A stretch of DNA of 64,000 nucleotides. Origin: Halomonas sp. Y3 (GTDB lineage: Bacteria > Pseudomonadota > Gammaproteobacteria > Pseudomonadales > Halomonadaceae). The translations under genes were made by a program, and so were the position numbers. Location of the stretch: the NCBI RefSeq assembly GCF_024137965.1, contig NZ_CP099975.1, forward strand, positions 2,418,001 through 2,482,000, read 5' to 3'. Of this stretch, positions 7,694 to 18,374 are shown in pieces (position 1 is the stretch's first letter; each line of letters begins with the position of its first letter). The notes beneath the pieces were generated by a model. It saw only the letters and a list, made by a program, of their open reading frames with translations. It was not told the DNA's origin and made no database searches.

Positions 7694-10297
7694 GTGCTTG
7701 AAGCCTATCGCCAACATGTCGAGGAGCGCGCCGCCGAAGGCGTGCCGCCGAAGCCGCTGAACGCTGAACAGGTCGCCGCACTGGTCGAGCTGCTGAAGAA
7801 CCCGCCGGCAGGTGAAGAGGAGTTTGTCCTCGACCTGATCACCAACCGCGTTCCGCCGGGTGTTGACGAGGCCGCCTACGTGAAGGCCGGTTTCCTCACC
7901 GCCATCGCCAAGGGCGAGGCCGAGTCGCCGCTGATCGACAAGGTCCACGCGGTCAAGCTGCTCGGCACCATGCAGGGCGGCTACAACATCGTCTCCATGG
8001 TCGAGCTGCTGGACGACGCCGAGCTGGCCAAGGAAGTGGGCGAGCAGCTCAAGCACACCCTGCTGATGTTCGACGCCTTCCACGACGTGGAAGAGCGTGC
8101 CAAGGCCGGCAACGCCGTGGCCAAGGACGTCATCCAGTCCTGGGCCGACGCCGAGTGGTTCCTCTCCAAGCCCGCCCTGGAAGAGAAGATCACCCTCACC
8201 GTCTTCAAGGTGCCCGGCGAGACCAACACCGACGACCTCTCCCCCGCTCCCGATGCCTGGTCGCGCCCGGACATCCCGGTGCACGCCAACGCCATGCTCA
8301 AGAACGAGCGTGAGGGCATCAAGCCCGAGGTGCCCGGCACCACCGGTCCGCTCAAGCAGATCGAGGAAGTGAAGGCCAAGGGCTTCCCGGTCGCCTACGT
8401 GGGCGACGTGGTCGGCACCGGCTCCTCGCGCAAGTCCGCCACCAACTCCGTGCTGTGGTTCTTCGGTGACGACATCCCGAACGTGCCCAACAAGCGCGCC
8501 GGCGGCTTCTGCTTCGGCGGCAAGATCGCCCCGATCTTCTTCAACACCATGGAAGATTCCGGCGCCCTGCCCGTGGAGATGGACGTCTCCAAGCTCGAGA
8601 TGGGCGACGTCATCGACGTCTACCCCTACGAGGGCAAGGTGTGCAAGCACGGCACCGACGAAGTGCTCAGCACCTTCGAGCTCAAGACCCAGGTGATCCT
8701 GGATGAAGTCCGCGCCGGCGGCCGTATCCCGCTGATCATCGGCCGCGGCCTGACCACCAAGGCGCGCGAGTCCCTGGGCCTGCCCGCCTCCGACGTCTTC
8801 CGCCTGCCCGAGCAGCCGGTCGACACCGGCAAGGGCTACACCCTGGCTCAGAAGATGGTCGGCAAGGCCTGCGGCATGGAGGGCGTGCGCCCGGGCATGT
8901 ACTGCGAGCCGAAGATGACCACCGTGGGCTCCCAGGACACCACCGGGCCGATGACCCGCGATGAGCTCAAGGACCTCGCCTGCCTCGGCTTCCAGGCCGA
9001 CCTGGTGATGCAGTCCTTCTGCCACACCGCCGCCTACCCGAAACCGGTGGACGTCAACACCCACCACACCCTGCCCGACTTCATCATGAACCGCGGCGGC
9101 GTTTCCCTGCGCCCGGGCGACGGCATCATCCACAGCTGGCTGAACCGCATGCTGCTGCCCGACACCGTGGGCACCGGCGGCGACTCTCATACCCGCTTCC
9201 CGCTGGGCATCTCCTTCCCGGCAGGCTCCGGCCTGGTGGCCTTCGCCGCCGCCACCGGCGTCATGCCGCTGGACATGCCGGAGTCCGTGCTGGTGCGCTT
9301 CAAGGGCAAGCGTCAGCCTGGCGTCACCCTGCGTGACCTGGTCCACGCCATCCCCTACTACGCCATCCAGAAGGGGCTCTTGACCGTCGAGAAGTCCGGC
9401 AAGAAGAACGCCTTCTCCGGTCGCGTGCTGGAGATCGAGGGCCTCGAGGACCTCACCGTCGAGCAGGCCTTCGAGCTCTCCGACGCCTCCGCCGAGCGCT
9501 CCGCCGCGGGCTGTACCATCACGCTGTCCGAAGAGAGCGTGAGCGAGTACCTGAAGTCCAACATCACCCTGCTCAAGTGGATGATCGCCAACGGCTACGG
9601 TGACGAGCGCACCATCAGCCGCCGCATCCAGGGCATGGAAGAGTGGCTGGCCAACCCGAGCCTGATGCGCGCCGACAAGGACGCCGAGTACGCCGAGGTC
9701 ATCGAAATCGATCTGGACGAGATCGACCAGCCGATCCTCTGCGCCCCGAACGATCCGGACGACGCCCGCCTGCTCTCCGACGTGGCCGGCGAGAAGATCG
9801 ACGAGGTCTTCATCGGCTCGTGCATGACCAACATCGGTCACTTCCGCGCCGCGGGCAAGCTGCTCGAGAAGCAGCCGGCCGGCAGCCTGAAGACCCGTCT
9901 GTGGTTGGCCCCGCCCACCAAGATGGACCAGCACCAGCTGACCGAGGAAGGCTACTACGGCATCTACGGCCGCGCCGGCGCACGCATGGAGATGCCGGGC
10001 TGCTCGCTGTGCATGGGTAACCAGGCTCGCGTTGCCGCCAAGAGCACCGTGGTCTCCACCTCCACCCGGAACTTCCCGAACCGCCTGGGCGACGGTGCCA
10101 ACGTCTACCTCGCCTCCGCGGAACTGGCGGCCGTGGCCGCCGTGGAAGGCCGCCTGCCGAGCGTCGATGAATACCGCCGCTACATGGGCGAATTCGACGC
10201 CATGGCCGGCGAGATCTATCGTTACATGAACTTCCACGAGATCGAGGAGTATCAGAAGATCGCGTCCAACGTGATTCCGGTCGCTCAGGAAGCCTGA
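7694..10297 (+). CDS. acnB: Aconitate hydratase B
   Basis: The 867-residue protein isomerises citrate and isocitrate in the TCA cycle and may also process 2-methylisocitrate. It has the AcnB order: an N-terminal HEAT-like domain starting [19 protein letters not shown], the swivelling domain 4 placed near the front, and then the three catalytic domains. The iron-sulfur ligands are in the C-terminal part (SCMTN near residue 710 and CSLCMGNQ near 775), and GGDSHTRFP is present. The start is GTG with GAGG upstream. A strong intrinsic terminator follows. Apo-AcnB is known in other bacteria to bind mRNA, and the long leader could serve such control. Confidence 0.97.
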   Translation: MLEAYRQHVEERAAEGVPPKPLNAEQVAALVELLKNPPAGEEEFVLDLITNRVPPGVDEAAYVKAGFLTAIAKGEAESPLIDKVHAVKLLGTMQGGYNIVSMVELLDDAELAKEVGEQLKHTLLMFDAFHDVEERAKAGNAVAKDVIQSWADAEWFLSKPALEEKITLTVFKVPGETNTDDLSPAPDAWSRPDIPVHANAMLKNEREGIKPEVPGTTGPLKQIEEVKAKGFPVAYVGDVVGTGSSRKSATNSVLWFFGDDIPNVPNKRAGGFCFGGKIAPIFFNTMEDSGALPVEMDVSKLEMGDVIDVYPYEGKVCKHGTDEVLSTFELKTQVILDEVRAGGRIPLIIGRGLTTKARESLGLPASDVFRLPEQPVDTGKGYTLAQKMVGKACGMEGVRPGMYCEPKMTTVGSQDTTGPMTRDELKDLACLGFQADLVMQSFCHTAAYPKPVDVNTHHTLPDFIMNRGGVSLRPGDGIIHSWLNRMLLPDTVGTGGDSHTRFPLGISFPAGSGLVAFAAATGVMPLDMPESVLVRFKGKRQPGVTLRDLVHAIPYYAIQKGLLTVEKSGKKNAFSGRVLEIEGLEDLTVEQAFELSDASAERSAAGCTITLSEESVSEYLKSNITLLKWMIANGYGDERTISRRIQGMEEWLANPSLMRADKDAEYAEVIEIDLDEIDQPILCAPNDPDDARLLSDVAGEKIDEVFIGSCMTNIGHFRAAGKLLEKQPAGSLKTRLWLAPPTKMDQHQLTEEGYYGIYGRAGARMEMPGCSLCMGNQARVAAKSTVVSTSTRNFPNRLGDGANVYLASAELAAVAAVEGRLPSVDEYRRYMGEFDAMAGEIYRYMNFHEIEEYQKIASNVIPVAQEA

Positions 10298-10383
10298 TCG
10301 CCGCTATTCTGATATCCTCAGCTTCGACTCCGATGCTCGCAACATCGAATGGCCGCCTCCGCGGCGGCCTGAGCCGATGACAG

Positions 10384-10410
10384 AAGCGCCCCTCCGGGGG
10401 CGCTTTTTTC
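10384..10410 (+). terminator. Intrinsic terminator of acnB
   Basis: A nine-base-pair stem (AAGCGCCCC / GGGGCGCTT) with loop TCCG runs into a T-tract. A second GC hairpin without a T-tract lies about 20 bp upstream. Confidence 0.85.
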
Positions 10411-10511
10411 GTCTGGTCTCCCACCAAAGCCGTCCTGCGGCGCCCCTGCGGGCTGTGGCATCATCGGGCCTGACGCCTTTCCGCAACCCGAGCCCAAGCA
10501 AGGAGCCCGAC

Positions 10512-11000
10512 GTGAGCCATATCATTACTCCCGATATCTGCGACGCCCACCCCGAAGTGCGCGTTCTGGACCCGCTGTTCGTGAACTTCGGCGGCCGCGA
10601 GTCCTTCTGCGGGCCGATCCGCACCGTGAAGTGCTTCGAGGACAACTCCCTTGTCAAGGAGGCGGTAGCCGAGCCCGGCGAGGGGGCGGTGCTGGTGGTG
10701 GACGCCGGAGGCTCGACGCGCTGCGCCATGCTGGGCGACATGCTGGCCGAGCAGGCCGCCGACAACGGCTGGAGCGGCGTCATCATGTACGGCTGCGTGC
10801 GCGACGTGGACGTGCTGGCCGAGACCGAGCTGGGCGTCCAGGCGCTGGGCGCCCACCCCCGCAAGAGCGAGAAGCGCGGCGAAGGCCAGCGGGATATCCC
10901 GGTGACCTTCGCCGGCGTGACACTCTCCCCGGGCGAGTGGCTCTACGCCGACAACAACGGCATCGTGGTGGCCAGCGAGCGCCTGCCGCTGGAGGGCTGA
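10512..11000 (+). CDS. rraA: Ribonuclease E activity regulator RraA
   Basis: The 162-residue protein has the RraA/MenG-like fold, with [30 protein letters not shown] and [11 protein letters not shown]. In enterobacteria RraA binds RNase E and lowers mRNA turnover; related proteins are 4-hydroxy-4-methyl-2-oxoglutarate aldolases, so an aldolase role cannot be excluded. The GTG at 10512 follows an ideal AAGGAG at six-base spacing, and an in-frame ATG upstream lies inside the acnB terminator. A 10-11 bp GC hairpin follows the stop. Confidence 0.88.
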   Translation: MSHIITPDICDAHPEVRVLDPLFVNFGGRESFCGPIRTVKCFEDNSLVKEAVAEPGEGAVLVVDAGGSTRCAMLGDMLAEQAADNGWSGVIMYGCVRDVDVLAETELGVQALGAHPRKSEKRGEGQRDIPVTFAGVTLSPGEWLYADNNGIVVASERLPLEG

Positions 11001-11083
11001 CTGCCCGCTGAGGCGCCGGGCCCTTGCGGTCCGGCGCCCCCGGGTGTCACCCTTGACCCCATACTCCTGACACTGACGATGCC

Positions 11084-12967
11084 ATGCTGGCTCTCGCACA
11101 GCTGAACCGGGACCTGCTGCGCACCCTGCGCGAGCACCTGCGCCCGCTGATCGCCTATCATCTCTTCTTCACCCTGCTGGCCTCGCTGCTGCTGCTGCCG
11201 GCGGTGGCCTGGACCCTGACCCACCTGCTGGCCCGCTTCGGCCGCACCGTCATCACCAACGCCGAGCTCATCGATATCCTGATGAGCGCGGGCGGGGCGC
11301 TGTGGCTGCTTGCCGCCGTGGGCCTCACCTTCCTGGTGCTCTACCTGCAGCAGGCCGGGATGATCCTGGTGGCGGCCCGCCCCCGGGACAACCATCTGCG
11401 CCTGGCCTTCGAGGCGCTCTGGTGGACCCTGCGCCGACTGCCCCAGCTCGCGGCCCTGGTCGTGGTTCAGGTGGGGGCGCACCTGCTGCTGCTGATTCCG
11501 GTGGCGCTCGCCATCGCCTGGCTCTACGGCACCTTCCTGGGTGGGCTCGACCCCTACTATGTGCAGCGGGTGCGCCCTCCCGCACTCTGGCAGTTCCTGG
11601 CCATCAGCCTGCCACTGGTGCTGGCCTGGGCGGCGATCGCCGCCACTCTCTACTTTCGCTGGATCCTGGCCCTGCCGCTGGTGGCCATGGAGGGCATCTG
11701 GCCCCACCAGGCGCTGGCGCGCAGCCACCGACTCACCCACGGTCGCAAGGGCCCCATCGCCCTGGCGGTGGTCGGCCTGCTGCTGCTGATCATCGCCCTG
11801 CCCTTCCTGACCACCCTGCTCTTCGACCGCCTCTTCACCCCGCTGCTCTGGTGGCTGCCCGAACGCAATGCCGTCCTGATACCGGCGACCCTGGCCTATC
11901 TCACCGCCTATGTGCTGATCACCCTGGCCATCACCTTCGTCGGTATTGCCGCCAACGCCCTGCTCTCGGTCTGCCTCCTCCTGCGCCTGGCCCACCGCGA
12001 GCCGCGCCCGGCGCCGCCTCCCAAGGGGGCGCATCCGGGGCGCCTGGCCTGGGCCCTGGAGCTCGGGGTGATCGCCTTCGCCCTCTCCCAGGCGTGGCTG
12101 ATCGTCAACAGCTTCGAGCTGCGCGACGAGGTCGCCATCATCGCCCACCGCGGCAGCTCCATGGCCGCCCCGGAGAACACCCTGGCCGCCGTGGAGCAGG
12201 CCATCCTGGATGGCAGCGACTACGTGGAGCTGGATGTGCGCCTCACCGCCGACGACGAGATCGTGCTGTTCCACGACCGCAGCCTCACCCGGCTGACCGG
12301 CGATCCGCGCGACCTCGGCGAGCTGACCCGGGAGGAGCTCGACGGCTTCGACGTGGGGAGCTGGTTCGGCGACGCCTTCCAGGGGGAGCGGATACCGGGC
12401 CTCGACGAGGCCCTGGCGGCGGTGCGCGGCAGGAGCGCCCTGATGATCGACCTGAAGCCCGACCCCGGCCGGGAGCTGGCCCTGGCCGAAGGCGTGTTGG
12501 CAAGGCTGCACCGGGAAGCGCAGCTGAGGCGAGCCTGCCATGAAGAGGCCCCGGACCCCCAGGCGGCGGCGGCCTGCGGCGACCCCGACGTGATCGGCGA
12601 GACCCGACTGGCCACCATGTCACCGGCCCTGGCCCGAGAGATCAAGGCCCGGGAACCCGCGCTCAGAGTCACCCTGCTGGCCCAGCTGATCCTGCCCGGC
12701 ACCCTGGACCGGCGCGGCTTCGATGCCCTGGGGCTGCGCCACAACCGCATCACCGAGAACGAGATCCGCCTGGCCCGGCGCTATGGCTACGAGGTCCATG
12801 CCTGGACCATCAACGACCGGGCGCGGATGTCTCAGCTGATCGACCTCGGCGTCGACGCCATCATCACCGACCGCCCCGCGCTGCTCGCTGAGCTGCTGGA
12901 CGACCGCCGCGAACTCGGCGACGGCGCCCTGCTGCTGGTGAAGCTCAGGAACTGGCTGCGCTCCTGA
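11084..12967 (+). CDS. Membrane glycerophosphodiester phosphodiesterase (GDPD fused to a multi-TM domain)
   Basis: The 627-residue protein joins an N-terminal membrane domain of about eight hydrophobic segments (residues 20-350) to a C-terminal GDPD TIM barrel. The catalytic motifs are IIAHRGSSMAAPENT (two acid-base residues), ELDVRLTADDEIVLFHD and IDLKPDPG, with WTINDRARM near the end. It hydrolyses glycerophosphodiesters to sn-glycerol-3-phosphate and an alcohol. The linker between the two halves is short. The convergent ggt gene lies 12 bp away. Confidence 0.9.
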   Translation: MLALAQLNRDLLRTLREHLRPLIAYHLFFTLLASLLLLPAVAWTLTHLLARFGRTVITNAELIDILMSAGGALWLLAAVGLTFLVLYLQQAGMILVAARPRDNHLRLAFEALWWTLRRLPQLAALVVVQVGAHLLLLIPVALAIAWLYGTFLGGLDPYYVQRVRPPALWQFLAISLPLVLAWAAIAATLYFRWILALPLVAMEGIWPHQALARSHRLTHGRKGPIALAVVGLLLLIIALPFLTTLLFDRLFTPLLWWLPERNAVLIPATLAYLTAYVLITLAITFVGIAANALLSVCLLLRLAHREPRPAPPPKGAHPGRLAWALELGVIAFALSQAWLIVNSFELRDEVAIIAHRGSSMAAPENTLAAVEQAILDGSDYVELDVRLTADDEIVLFHDRSLTRLTGDPRDLGELTREELDGFDVGSWFGDAFQGERIPGLDEALAAVRGRSALMIDLKPDPGRELALAEGVLARLHREAQLRRACHEEAPDPQAAAACGDPDVIGETRLATMSPALAREIKAREPALRVTLLAQLILPGTLDRRGFDALGLRHNRITENEIRLARRYGYEVHAWTINDRARMSQLIDLGVDAIITDRPALLAELLDDRRELGDGALLLVKLRNWLRS

Positions 12968-12979
12968 TGGCCAGAGGGG

Positions 12980-14806
12980 CTAGTCGCCCATTACCACCCC
13001 TTCCCGGCGCGGGTCGGCGCCGCCGAAGAAGCCCGTCTCGGTGCGCTGGATCGCCTGCAGGCCGCTGACCAGCTCGCGCTCGCTGGCGTCGTGGCCACGG
13101 GCGTTGAGCGCCTCCAGGGTGTCGGTAGGGAAGCGCCCCTCCTCCAGGAACACCGGCCCGCCCAGGGTGATGGCGTGGGGCAGGTCCAGCGCCTCCTGGG
13201 CATCCAGCCCCCAGTCGAGCATCGCCACCAGCGCCTTGGCAGTGTAGTGGATGATCGCCGCCCCGCCGGGCGAGCCCAGGCTCGCCACCAGCTCCCCGCT
13301 CTCGCGGTCGAACACCAGGGTCGGGCTCATGCTGGAGCGGGGCCGCTTGTTGGGCTCCACCCGGTTGGCGATGGGCCGGCCATCCTCATCCTCCGGGGCG
13401 AAGGAGAAGTCGGTCAGCTCGTTGTTGAGCAGGTAGCCGCCGGCCAGGCCGGTGCCGCCGTCGGCGAGGATCCGCGAGCCGAAGGCAGCCTCGATGGTGG
13501 TGGTCATGGCGATGGCGTTGCCATGCTCGTCGACGATGCTGATATGGCTGGTGCCGTACTCCGGCTGCTCGGGCTGGCTGGCCCAGGTCACGGCGAGCTC
13601 CCCGGGATTGCCGGGCGCTGCCCCGCCGCTGCCCAGGCTCTCCTCGCCGATCAGCGCGGCGCGCAGCGCCAGGTAGTCGGGCGCAAGCATCACCGACCAG
13701 TCTCCGCCCGGAGCCTCCACGAAGTCCGGATCGCCGATGTAGCGGCCGCGGTCGGCGAAGGCCAGCCGCGAGGCCTCGAGGAACTGGTGCAGCCAGGGCT
13801 CGCTGGGCACGCCCTCCGCCACGGGCGTCTCCACCTCGAGCAGGTGCTCCAGGATGCCGAGGATCTGCATCACGGTGAGATGCCCCGATGAGGGCGGCGG
13901 GAAGCCGCAGACCTCGTATGCCTGCCAGGCGGTGCAGATCGGGTCGCGCCGCTTCGCCGCGTAGCCGGCCAGATCCTCGGCGGTGATGGCGCCAGCGCGG
14001 CTGTGGTGGCCCTGCACCCGGGCCACCAGGTCCTCGGCGATGGGCCCCTCGTGGAGAGCCCGGCTTCCCTGCTCGGCGATCTCGCGCAGGATGGCGGCCA
14101 GGGCCGGGTTCTTCAGCCGGGTACCGGCCTCGAGGGGCTCGCCGTCCGGGTAGTAGAAGGCGCCGCCCAGGGGGTCGTCGCGCAGCGGCTGCTCGCTTGC
14201 GAGGCTGGTGGCCAGGCGCGGGCTCACCGCGAACCCCTCTTCCGCCAGCCGGATCGCCGGGCCGAAGAGCTCCGCCCAGGGCAGCCGGCCGTGCTCGGCG
14301 TGGGCCAGCTCCAGCATGCGCACGGTGCCGGGCACCCCCACCGAGAGCCCGCTGGCGGCGGCCTCCATGAAGGGCAGCGGCTCGCCCTCCTCGTCGAGGA
14401 AGAGCTCACCGCTCACGGCGGCCGGCGCGGTCTCGCGGCCGTCATAGGCGGCCACCTCGTCACCGTCGTGGTGCATCAAAAAGGCGCCGCCGCCGATCCC
14501 GCTGGACTGGGGCTCCACCAGGGTCAGCACCATCTGCACCGCCACGGCGGCATCGATGGCACTCCCCCCCGCTTTCAGGACCTGGTAGCCGGCGTCGGTG
14601 GCCAGGGGGTTGGCGGCGGCCACGGCGAAGCGCTCCGTGGCCCAGCCGGGCTTCTCCTGGGTCTCGGAGGCGACCTCGGGGGCGATGGCCGGCAGGTCGT
14701 ACTGGAAGGCCACCTCGGCTTGGGCGGCGAGCGGCAGGCCGAGCATCAGGGCGGCGGTCACCGGCACCAGCAGGCGGCGGCGGAAGGGAACGGCGGGCAG
14801 GGTCAT
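12980..14806 (-). CDS. ggt: Gamma-glutamyltransferase
   Basis: The 608-residue precursor starts with a signal peptide (FRRRLLVPVTAALMLGLPLAAQA), so it works in the periplasm. It transfers or hydrolyses the gamma-glutamyl group of glutathione. The autocleavage site is in YGTSHISIVDEHGN, where the Thr at about residue 418 becomes the N-terminal nucleophile of the small subunit. GSPGGAAI and RPRSSMSPTLVF, typical of the substrate pocket, are present. The ATG at 14806 follows AAGGAG; the GTG six codons upstream has no ribosome site. Confidence 0.93.
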   Translation of the reverse strand: MTLPAVPFRRRLLVPVTAALMLGLPLAAQAEVAFQYDLPAIAPEVASETQEKPGWATERFAVAAANPLATDAGYQVLKAGGSAIDAAVAVQMVLTLVEPQSSGIGGGAFLMHHDGDEVAAYDGRETAPAAVSGELFLDEEGEPLPFMEAAASGLSVGVPGTVRMLELAHAEHGRLPWAELFGPAIRLAEEGFAVSPRLATSLASEQPLRDDPLGGAFYYPDGEPLEAGTRLKNPALAAILREIAEQGSRALHEGPIAEDLVARVQGHHSRAGAITAEDLAGYAAKRRDPICTAWQAYEVCGFPPPSSGHLTVMQILGILEHLLEVETPVAEGVPSEPWLHQFLEASRLAFADRGRYIGDPDFVEAPGGDWSVMLAPDYLALRAALIGEESLGSGGAAPGNPGELAVTWASQPEQPEYGTSHISIVDEHGNAIAMTTTIEAAFGSRILADGGTGLAGGYLLNNELTDFSFAPEDEDGRPIANRVEPNKRPRSSMSPTLVFDRESGELVASLGSPGGAAIIHYTAKALVAMLDWGLDAQEALDLPHAITLGGPVFLEEGRFPTDTLEALNARGHDASERELVSGLQAIQRTETGFFGGADPRREGVVMGD

Positions 14807-14851
14807 GGACAGGCTCCTTGTCACATCGAATCAGCGGGAGTCTGTCAGCAT

Positions 14852-14890
14852 AGACGAAAGACGCCCGGCCGACTGGAGGTCGACCGGGCG
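14852..14890 (-). terminator. Terminator of ppsA
   Basis: Read on the minus strand, a 12-bp stem with one mismatch (CGCCCGGTCGAC / GTCGGCCGGGCG) and a five-base loop is followed by TCTTTCGTCT. It lies about 30 bp after the ppsA stop. Confidence 0.6.
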
Positions 14891-14917
14891 CCATGGCCCT
14901 CTGGCGTTGCGAGGGGC

Positions 14918-17290
14918 TTAGCCCAGGGTTTCACCGGCCAGCATGAACCAGGTCTCGAGCACCGCATCCGGGTTGAGGGAGACAGAGTCGATTCCCTGTT
15001 CCATCAGCCACTTGGCGAGGTCCGGGTGATCCGACGGGCCCTGGCCGCAGATGCCCACGTACTTGCCCTGGGCCCTGCAGGCCTGGATGGCCATGGCCAG
15101 CAGCTTCTTGACCGCCGGGTTACGCTCGTCGAAGAGATGGGCGACGATGCCCGAGTCGCGATCCAGCCCCAGGGTGAGCTGGGTCAGGTCGTTGGAGCCG
15201 ATGGAGAAGCCGTCGAAGTGCTCGAGGAACTCGTCGGCCAGCAGGGCGTTGGCCGGCAGCTCGCACATCATGATCACCTTGAGGCCGTGCTCGCCGCGCT
15301 TGAGGCCGTTGGCGCCGAGCAGCTCGACCACCTGGCCCGCCTCCTCCGGGGTGCGCACGAAGGGCACCATGATCTCGACGTTGGTCAGGCCCATCTCCTC
15401 GCGAACCCGCTTCAGCGCCCGGCACTCCAGCTCGAAGCAGGGGCGGAAGGCGTCGGAGATGTAGCGGGCGGCGCCGCGGAAGCCGAGCATGGGGTTCTCC
15501 TCGCCGGGCTCGTAGAGCTTGCCGCCGATGAGGTTCTCGTACTCGTTGGACTTGAAGTCCGACAGGCGCACGATGACCCGCTCCGGATAGAAGGCCGCCG
15601 CCAGGGTGCTGATGCCCTCCACCAGCTTGTCGACGTAGAAATCCACCGGGCTCGCGTAGCCGGCGGTGCGCAGGTCGATGGTCTGCTGCAGGTCGGCGGG
15701 CAGGCGGTCATAGTCGAGCAGCGCCTTGGGGTGCACGCCGATCATGCGGTTGATGATGAACTCCAGGCGCGCCAGGCCGACGCCGGCGCTGGGCAGGCTG
15801 GCGAAGCCGAAGGCGCGGTCGGGATTGCCGACGTTCATCATGATCTTGAAGGGGATCTCGGGCATGGCGTTGACGCTGGTCACGCTGCGATCGAAGGCCA
15901 GCAGCCCCTCGTAGACATGGCCGGTATCCCCTTCGGCGCAGGAGACGGTCACGTCGCGGCCGTCGGCCAGCACCTCGGTGGCGTCGCCGCAGCCCACCAC
16001 CGCCGGAATGCCGAGCTCACGGGCGATGATCGCCGCGTGGCAGGTACGCCCGCCGCGGTTGGTGACGATCGCCGAGGCGCGCTTCATGATCGGCTCCCAG
16101 TCGGGGTCGGTCATGTCGGTGACCAGGACATCGCCCTGCTTCACCTTGTCCATGTCCTCCGGCGAGAAGACCACCTTGACGGTGCCCTGGCCGATGCGCT
16201 GGCCGATGGCACGACCGGCGATCAGGTTGCGGCCCTTCTCCTTGAGCTGGAAGCGCTCCAGGGTGCCGCCCTCCTGCTGGGAGACCACGGTCTCGGGGCG
16301 GGCCTGGACGATGTAGAGCTTGCCGTCGTCGCCATCCAGGGCCCACTCGATGTCCATGGGGCGCCGGTAGTGCTCCTCGATGGTGACCGCCTGGCGGGCC
16401 AGGGCCATCACCTGCTCATCGTTGATGCAGAAGCGGCCGCGCTCCTTGAGGGGTACATCCACGGTCTGCACCGACTTGCCGGCGCTGGCCTCCTTGCCGT
16501 AGACCATCTTGATCAGCTTGGAGCCCAGATTGCGGCGCAGCACCGCGGGGCGACCGGCGGCCAGGGTCGGCTTGTGGACATAGAACTCGTCGGGGTTCAC
16601 CGCCCCCTGTACCACGGTCTCGCCCAGGCCCCAGGAGGCGGTGACGAAGACGGCATCGCGGTAGCCGGACTCGGTGTCCAGGGTGAACATCACGCCGGAG
16701 GCGCCGGTCTCGGAGCGCACCATCTTCTGCACGCCGGCGGAGAGCGCCACGTTCTCGTGGGCGTAGCCGCGGTGCACCCGGTAGGAGATGGCGCGGTCGT
16801 TGAACAGCGAGGCGAACACCTCGTGCACGGCGCGCTTGATGTTGTCGAAGCCCTCGATGTTGAGGAAGGTCTCCTGCTGGCCGGCGAAGGAGGCATCCGG
16901 CAGGTCCTCGGCGGTGGCCGAGGAGCGCACCGCCACCTTGAGGTTGGGGTGCTGGGCGAGGAGCTGGTCGTAGGCGGTGCGCAGGTGCTGCTCGAAGGTG
17001 GGCGGCAGCGGGGTGTCGATGATCCACTGGCGGATCTCGGCGCCGGTGCGGGCCAGGGCGGTGACATCGTCCACGTCCAGAGTGGCGAGTGCGGCGTTGA
17101 TGCGCTCGTTGAGCCCTTCGTGGGAGAGGAATTCGCGGTAGGCGTGGGCGGTGGTCGCGAAACCACCGGGCACGGTCACCCCGGCACCCGCCAGGTTGGA
17201 GATCATCTCGCCGAGGGAGGCGTTCTTGCCCCCCACGCGCTCCACATCGTCCATGCCCAGCTCATCGAACCACAGAATATAATCGTCCAC
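14918..17290 (-). CDS. ppsA: Phosphoenolpyruvate synthase
   Basis: The 790-residue enzyme converts pyruvate, ATP and water to PEP, AMP and phosphate for gluconeogenesis. The order is an N-terminal ATP-grasp domain ([15 protein letters not shown]), a central phosphohistidine domain ([21 protein letters not shown], catalytic His near residue 415) and a C-terminal PEP-binding barrel with [12 protein letters not shown]. The start is GTG with AAGGGGG just upstream. It is divergent from ppsR, its regulator, with a 250-bp intergenic region holding a palindrome. Control by ppsR phosphorylation is inferred from the family. Confidence 0.97.
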   Translation of the reverse strand: MDDYILWFDELGMDDVERVGGKNASLGEMISNLAGAGVTVPGGFATTAHAYREFLSHEGLNERINAALATLDVDDVTALARTGAEIRQWIIDTPLPPTFEQHLRTAYDQLLAQHPNLKVAVRSSATAEDLPDASFAGQQETFLNIEGFDNIKRAVHEVFASLFNDRAISYRVHRGYAHENVALSAGVQKMVRSETGASGVMFTLDTESGYRDAVFVTASWGLGETVVQGAVNPDEFYVHKPTLAAGRPAVLRRNLGSKLIKMVYGKEASAGKSVQTVDVPLKERGRFCINDEQVMALARQAVTIEEHYRRPMDIEWALDGDDGKLYIVQARPETVVSQQEGGTLERFQLKEKGRNLIAGRAIGQRIGQGTVKVVFSPEDMDKVKQGDVLVTDMTDPDWEPIMKRASAIVTNRGGRTCHAAIIARELGIPAVVGCGDATEVLADGRDVTVSCAEGDTGHVYEGLLAFDRSVTSVNAMPEIPFKIMMNVGNPDRAFGFASLPSAGVGLARLEFIINRMIGVHPKALLDYDRLPADLQQTIDLRTAGYASPVDFYVDKLVEGISTLAAAFYPERVIVRLSDFKSNEYENLIGGKLYEPGEENPMLGFRGAARYISDAFRPCFELECRALKRVREEMGLTNVEIMVPFVRTPEEAGQVVELLGANGLKRGEHGLKVIMMCELPANALLADEFLEHFDGFSIGSNDLTQLTLGLDRDSGIVAHLFDERNPAVKKLLAMAIQACRAQGKYVGICGQGPSDHPDLAKWLMEQGIDSVSLNPDAVLETWFMLAGETLG

Positions 17291-17319
17291 GGAACCCCCT
17301 TGGCTTTCGACGACAGGTG

Positions 17320-17340
17320 ATCATGCCAGCGAGGCATGAT
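17320..17340. repeat. Perfect inverted repeat in the ppsA leader region
   Basis: ATCATGCC and GGCATGAT flank a five-base centre, 30-50 bp upstream of the ppsA start. It could be an operator or an mRNA hairpin; no regulator is identified. Confidence 0.45.
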
Positions 17341-17477
17341 GGGATGGTCGGCACTCTACCAAGAGCTGGCCATATTCGCCATTGGTCTAACAGCGAAGGC
17401 AATGGAGGATTTTTACAACAATGGGCTCTTTTCGGGCTTTTATGTAGTCGCCTAACAATATGTCCGATAAATGAGGC

Positions 17478-17506
17478 TTGTTAGCCGTCGTCGCGGCACC
17501 GACAAT
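17478..17506 (+). promoter_or_regulatory. Possible sigma-70 promoter of ppsR
   Basis: TTGTTA and GACAAT are spaced 17 bp apart and would start the transcript about 27 nt before the ppsR ATG at 17541. The rest of the ppsA-ppsR intergenic region is AT-rich and holds no gene; no clear minus-strand promoter for ppsA was found. Confidence 0.4.
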
Positions 17507-17540
17507 GGCCAGACTTTCACCACGAGACGTTGGCTACCAC

Positions 17541-18374
17541 ATGACCCGTACCGCCTTCTTCATCTCCGACGGCACCGGCATCACCGCCGAGAGCCTTGGG
17601 CGCAGCCTGCTGGCCCAGTTCGAGAACGTCGAGATCCGCATGGTCACCAAGCCCTATATCGACTCTGTCGAGAAGGCCGAGAACCTGGTGGAGGTGATCA
17701 ACGGCACCGCGGTGCACGATGGCGAGAAGCCGATCATCATCGACACCATCGTCGATACCCGCATCCGCGACGTGATCCGCCAGGCGGAAGGCTTCAAGGT
17801 CGACATCTTCTCCACCTTCCTGGAGCCCCTGGAGCAGGAGCTGAGCACCCGCTCCAGCTACAGCGTCGGCCGCACCCACGCCATCGGCACCGATGAAGTC
17901 TACATGGACCGCATCCACTCGGTGCACTTCGCCCTGGACAACGACGACGGCGCCCGTACTCATCAGTACGACAAGGCCGATGTGATCCTGGTCGGGGTAT
18001 CGCGCTGCGGCAAGACCCCCACCTCGCTCTACCTGGCGCTGCAGTTTGGCATACGCGCCGCCAACTACCCCCTAACCGAGGACGACCTCGACGAGGACGG
18101 CACCCTCAAGCTGCCGAAGGCCCTGGCGCCCCACCGCCACAAGCTGTTCGGGCTGACCATCGACCCGCGCCGGCTGGCGGCGATCCGCCACGAGCGCCGG
18201 CCCAACAGCCGCTACAGCTCCATGGACCAGTGCATGCAGGAGGTCGAGCAGGCCGAGAGCCTCTATCGTCAGCTCCACGTCCCCTGCATCGATACCACCC
18301 GCTTCTCGGTGGAGGAGATCTCCACCCGGATGATCGCCGAGATGGGGCTGACCCGCCGCTTCTCGCCCCGCTAA
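17541..18374 (+). CDS. ppsR: PEP synthase regulatory kinase/pyrophosphorylase
   Basis: The 277-residue DUF299 family protein begins [20 protein letters not shown] and has the P-loop-like [16 protein letters not shown] and the downstream [13 protein letters not shown] block. Family members inactivate PEP synthase by ADP-dependent phosphorylation of a Thr and reverse it by Pi-dependent removal. The ATG at 17541 fits the family N terminus, though the ribosome site is weak; an in-frame ATG 12 codons earlier has none. The stop overlaps the convergent CoA-transferase stop by 4 bp. Confidence 0.93.
   Translation: MTRTAFFISDGTGITAESLGRSLLAQFENVEIRMVTKPYIDSVEKAENLVEVINGTAVHDGEKPIIIDTIVDTRIRDVIRQAEGFKVDIFSTFLEPLEQELSTRSSYSVGRTHAIGTDEVYMDRIHSVHFALDNDDGARTHQYDKADVILVGVSRCGKTPTSLYLALQFGIRAANYPLTEDDLDEDGTLKLPKALAPHRHKLFGLTIDPRRLAAIRHERRPNSRYSSMDQCMQEVEQAESLYRQLHVPCIDTTRFSVEEISTRMIAEMGLTRRFSPR

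Noticed and set aside
14003..17320. Very long open frame on the plus strand across ggt and ppsA
   Set aside because: It is the shadow of ppsA and ggt in a GC-rich genome; the translation is low-complexity (Gly, Val, His, Gln rich) with no domain, and the minus-strand genes are certain.
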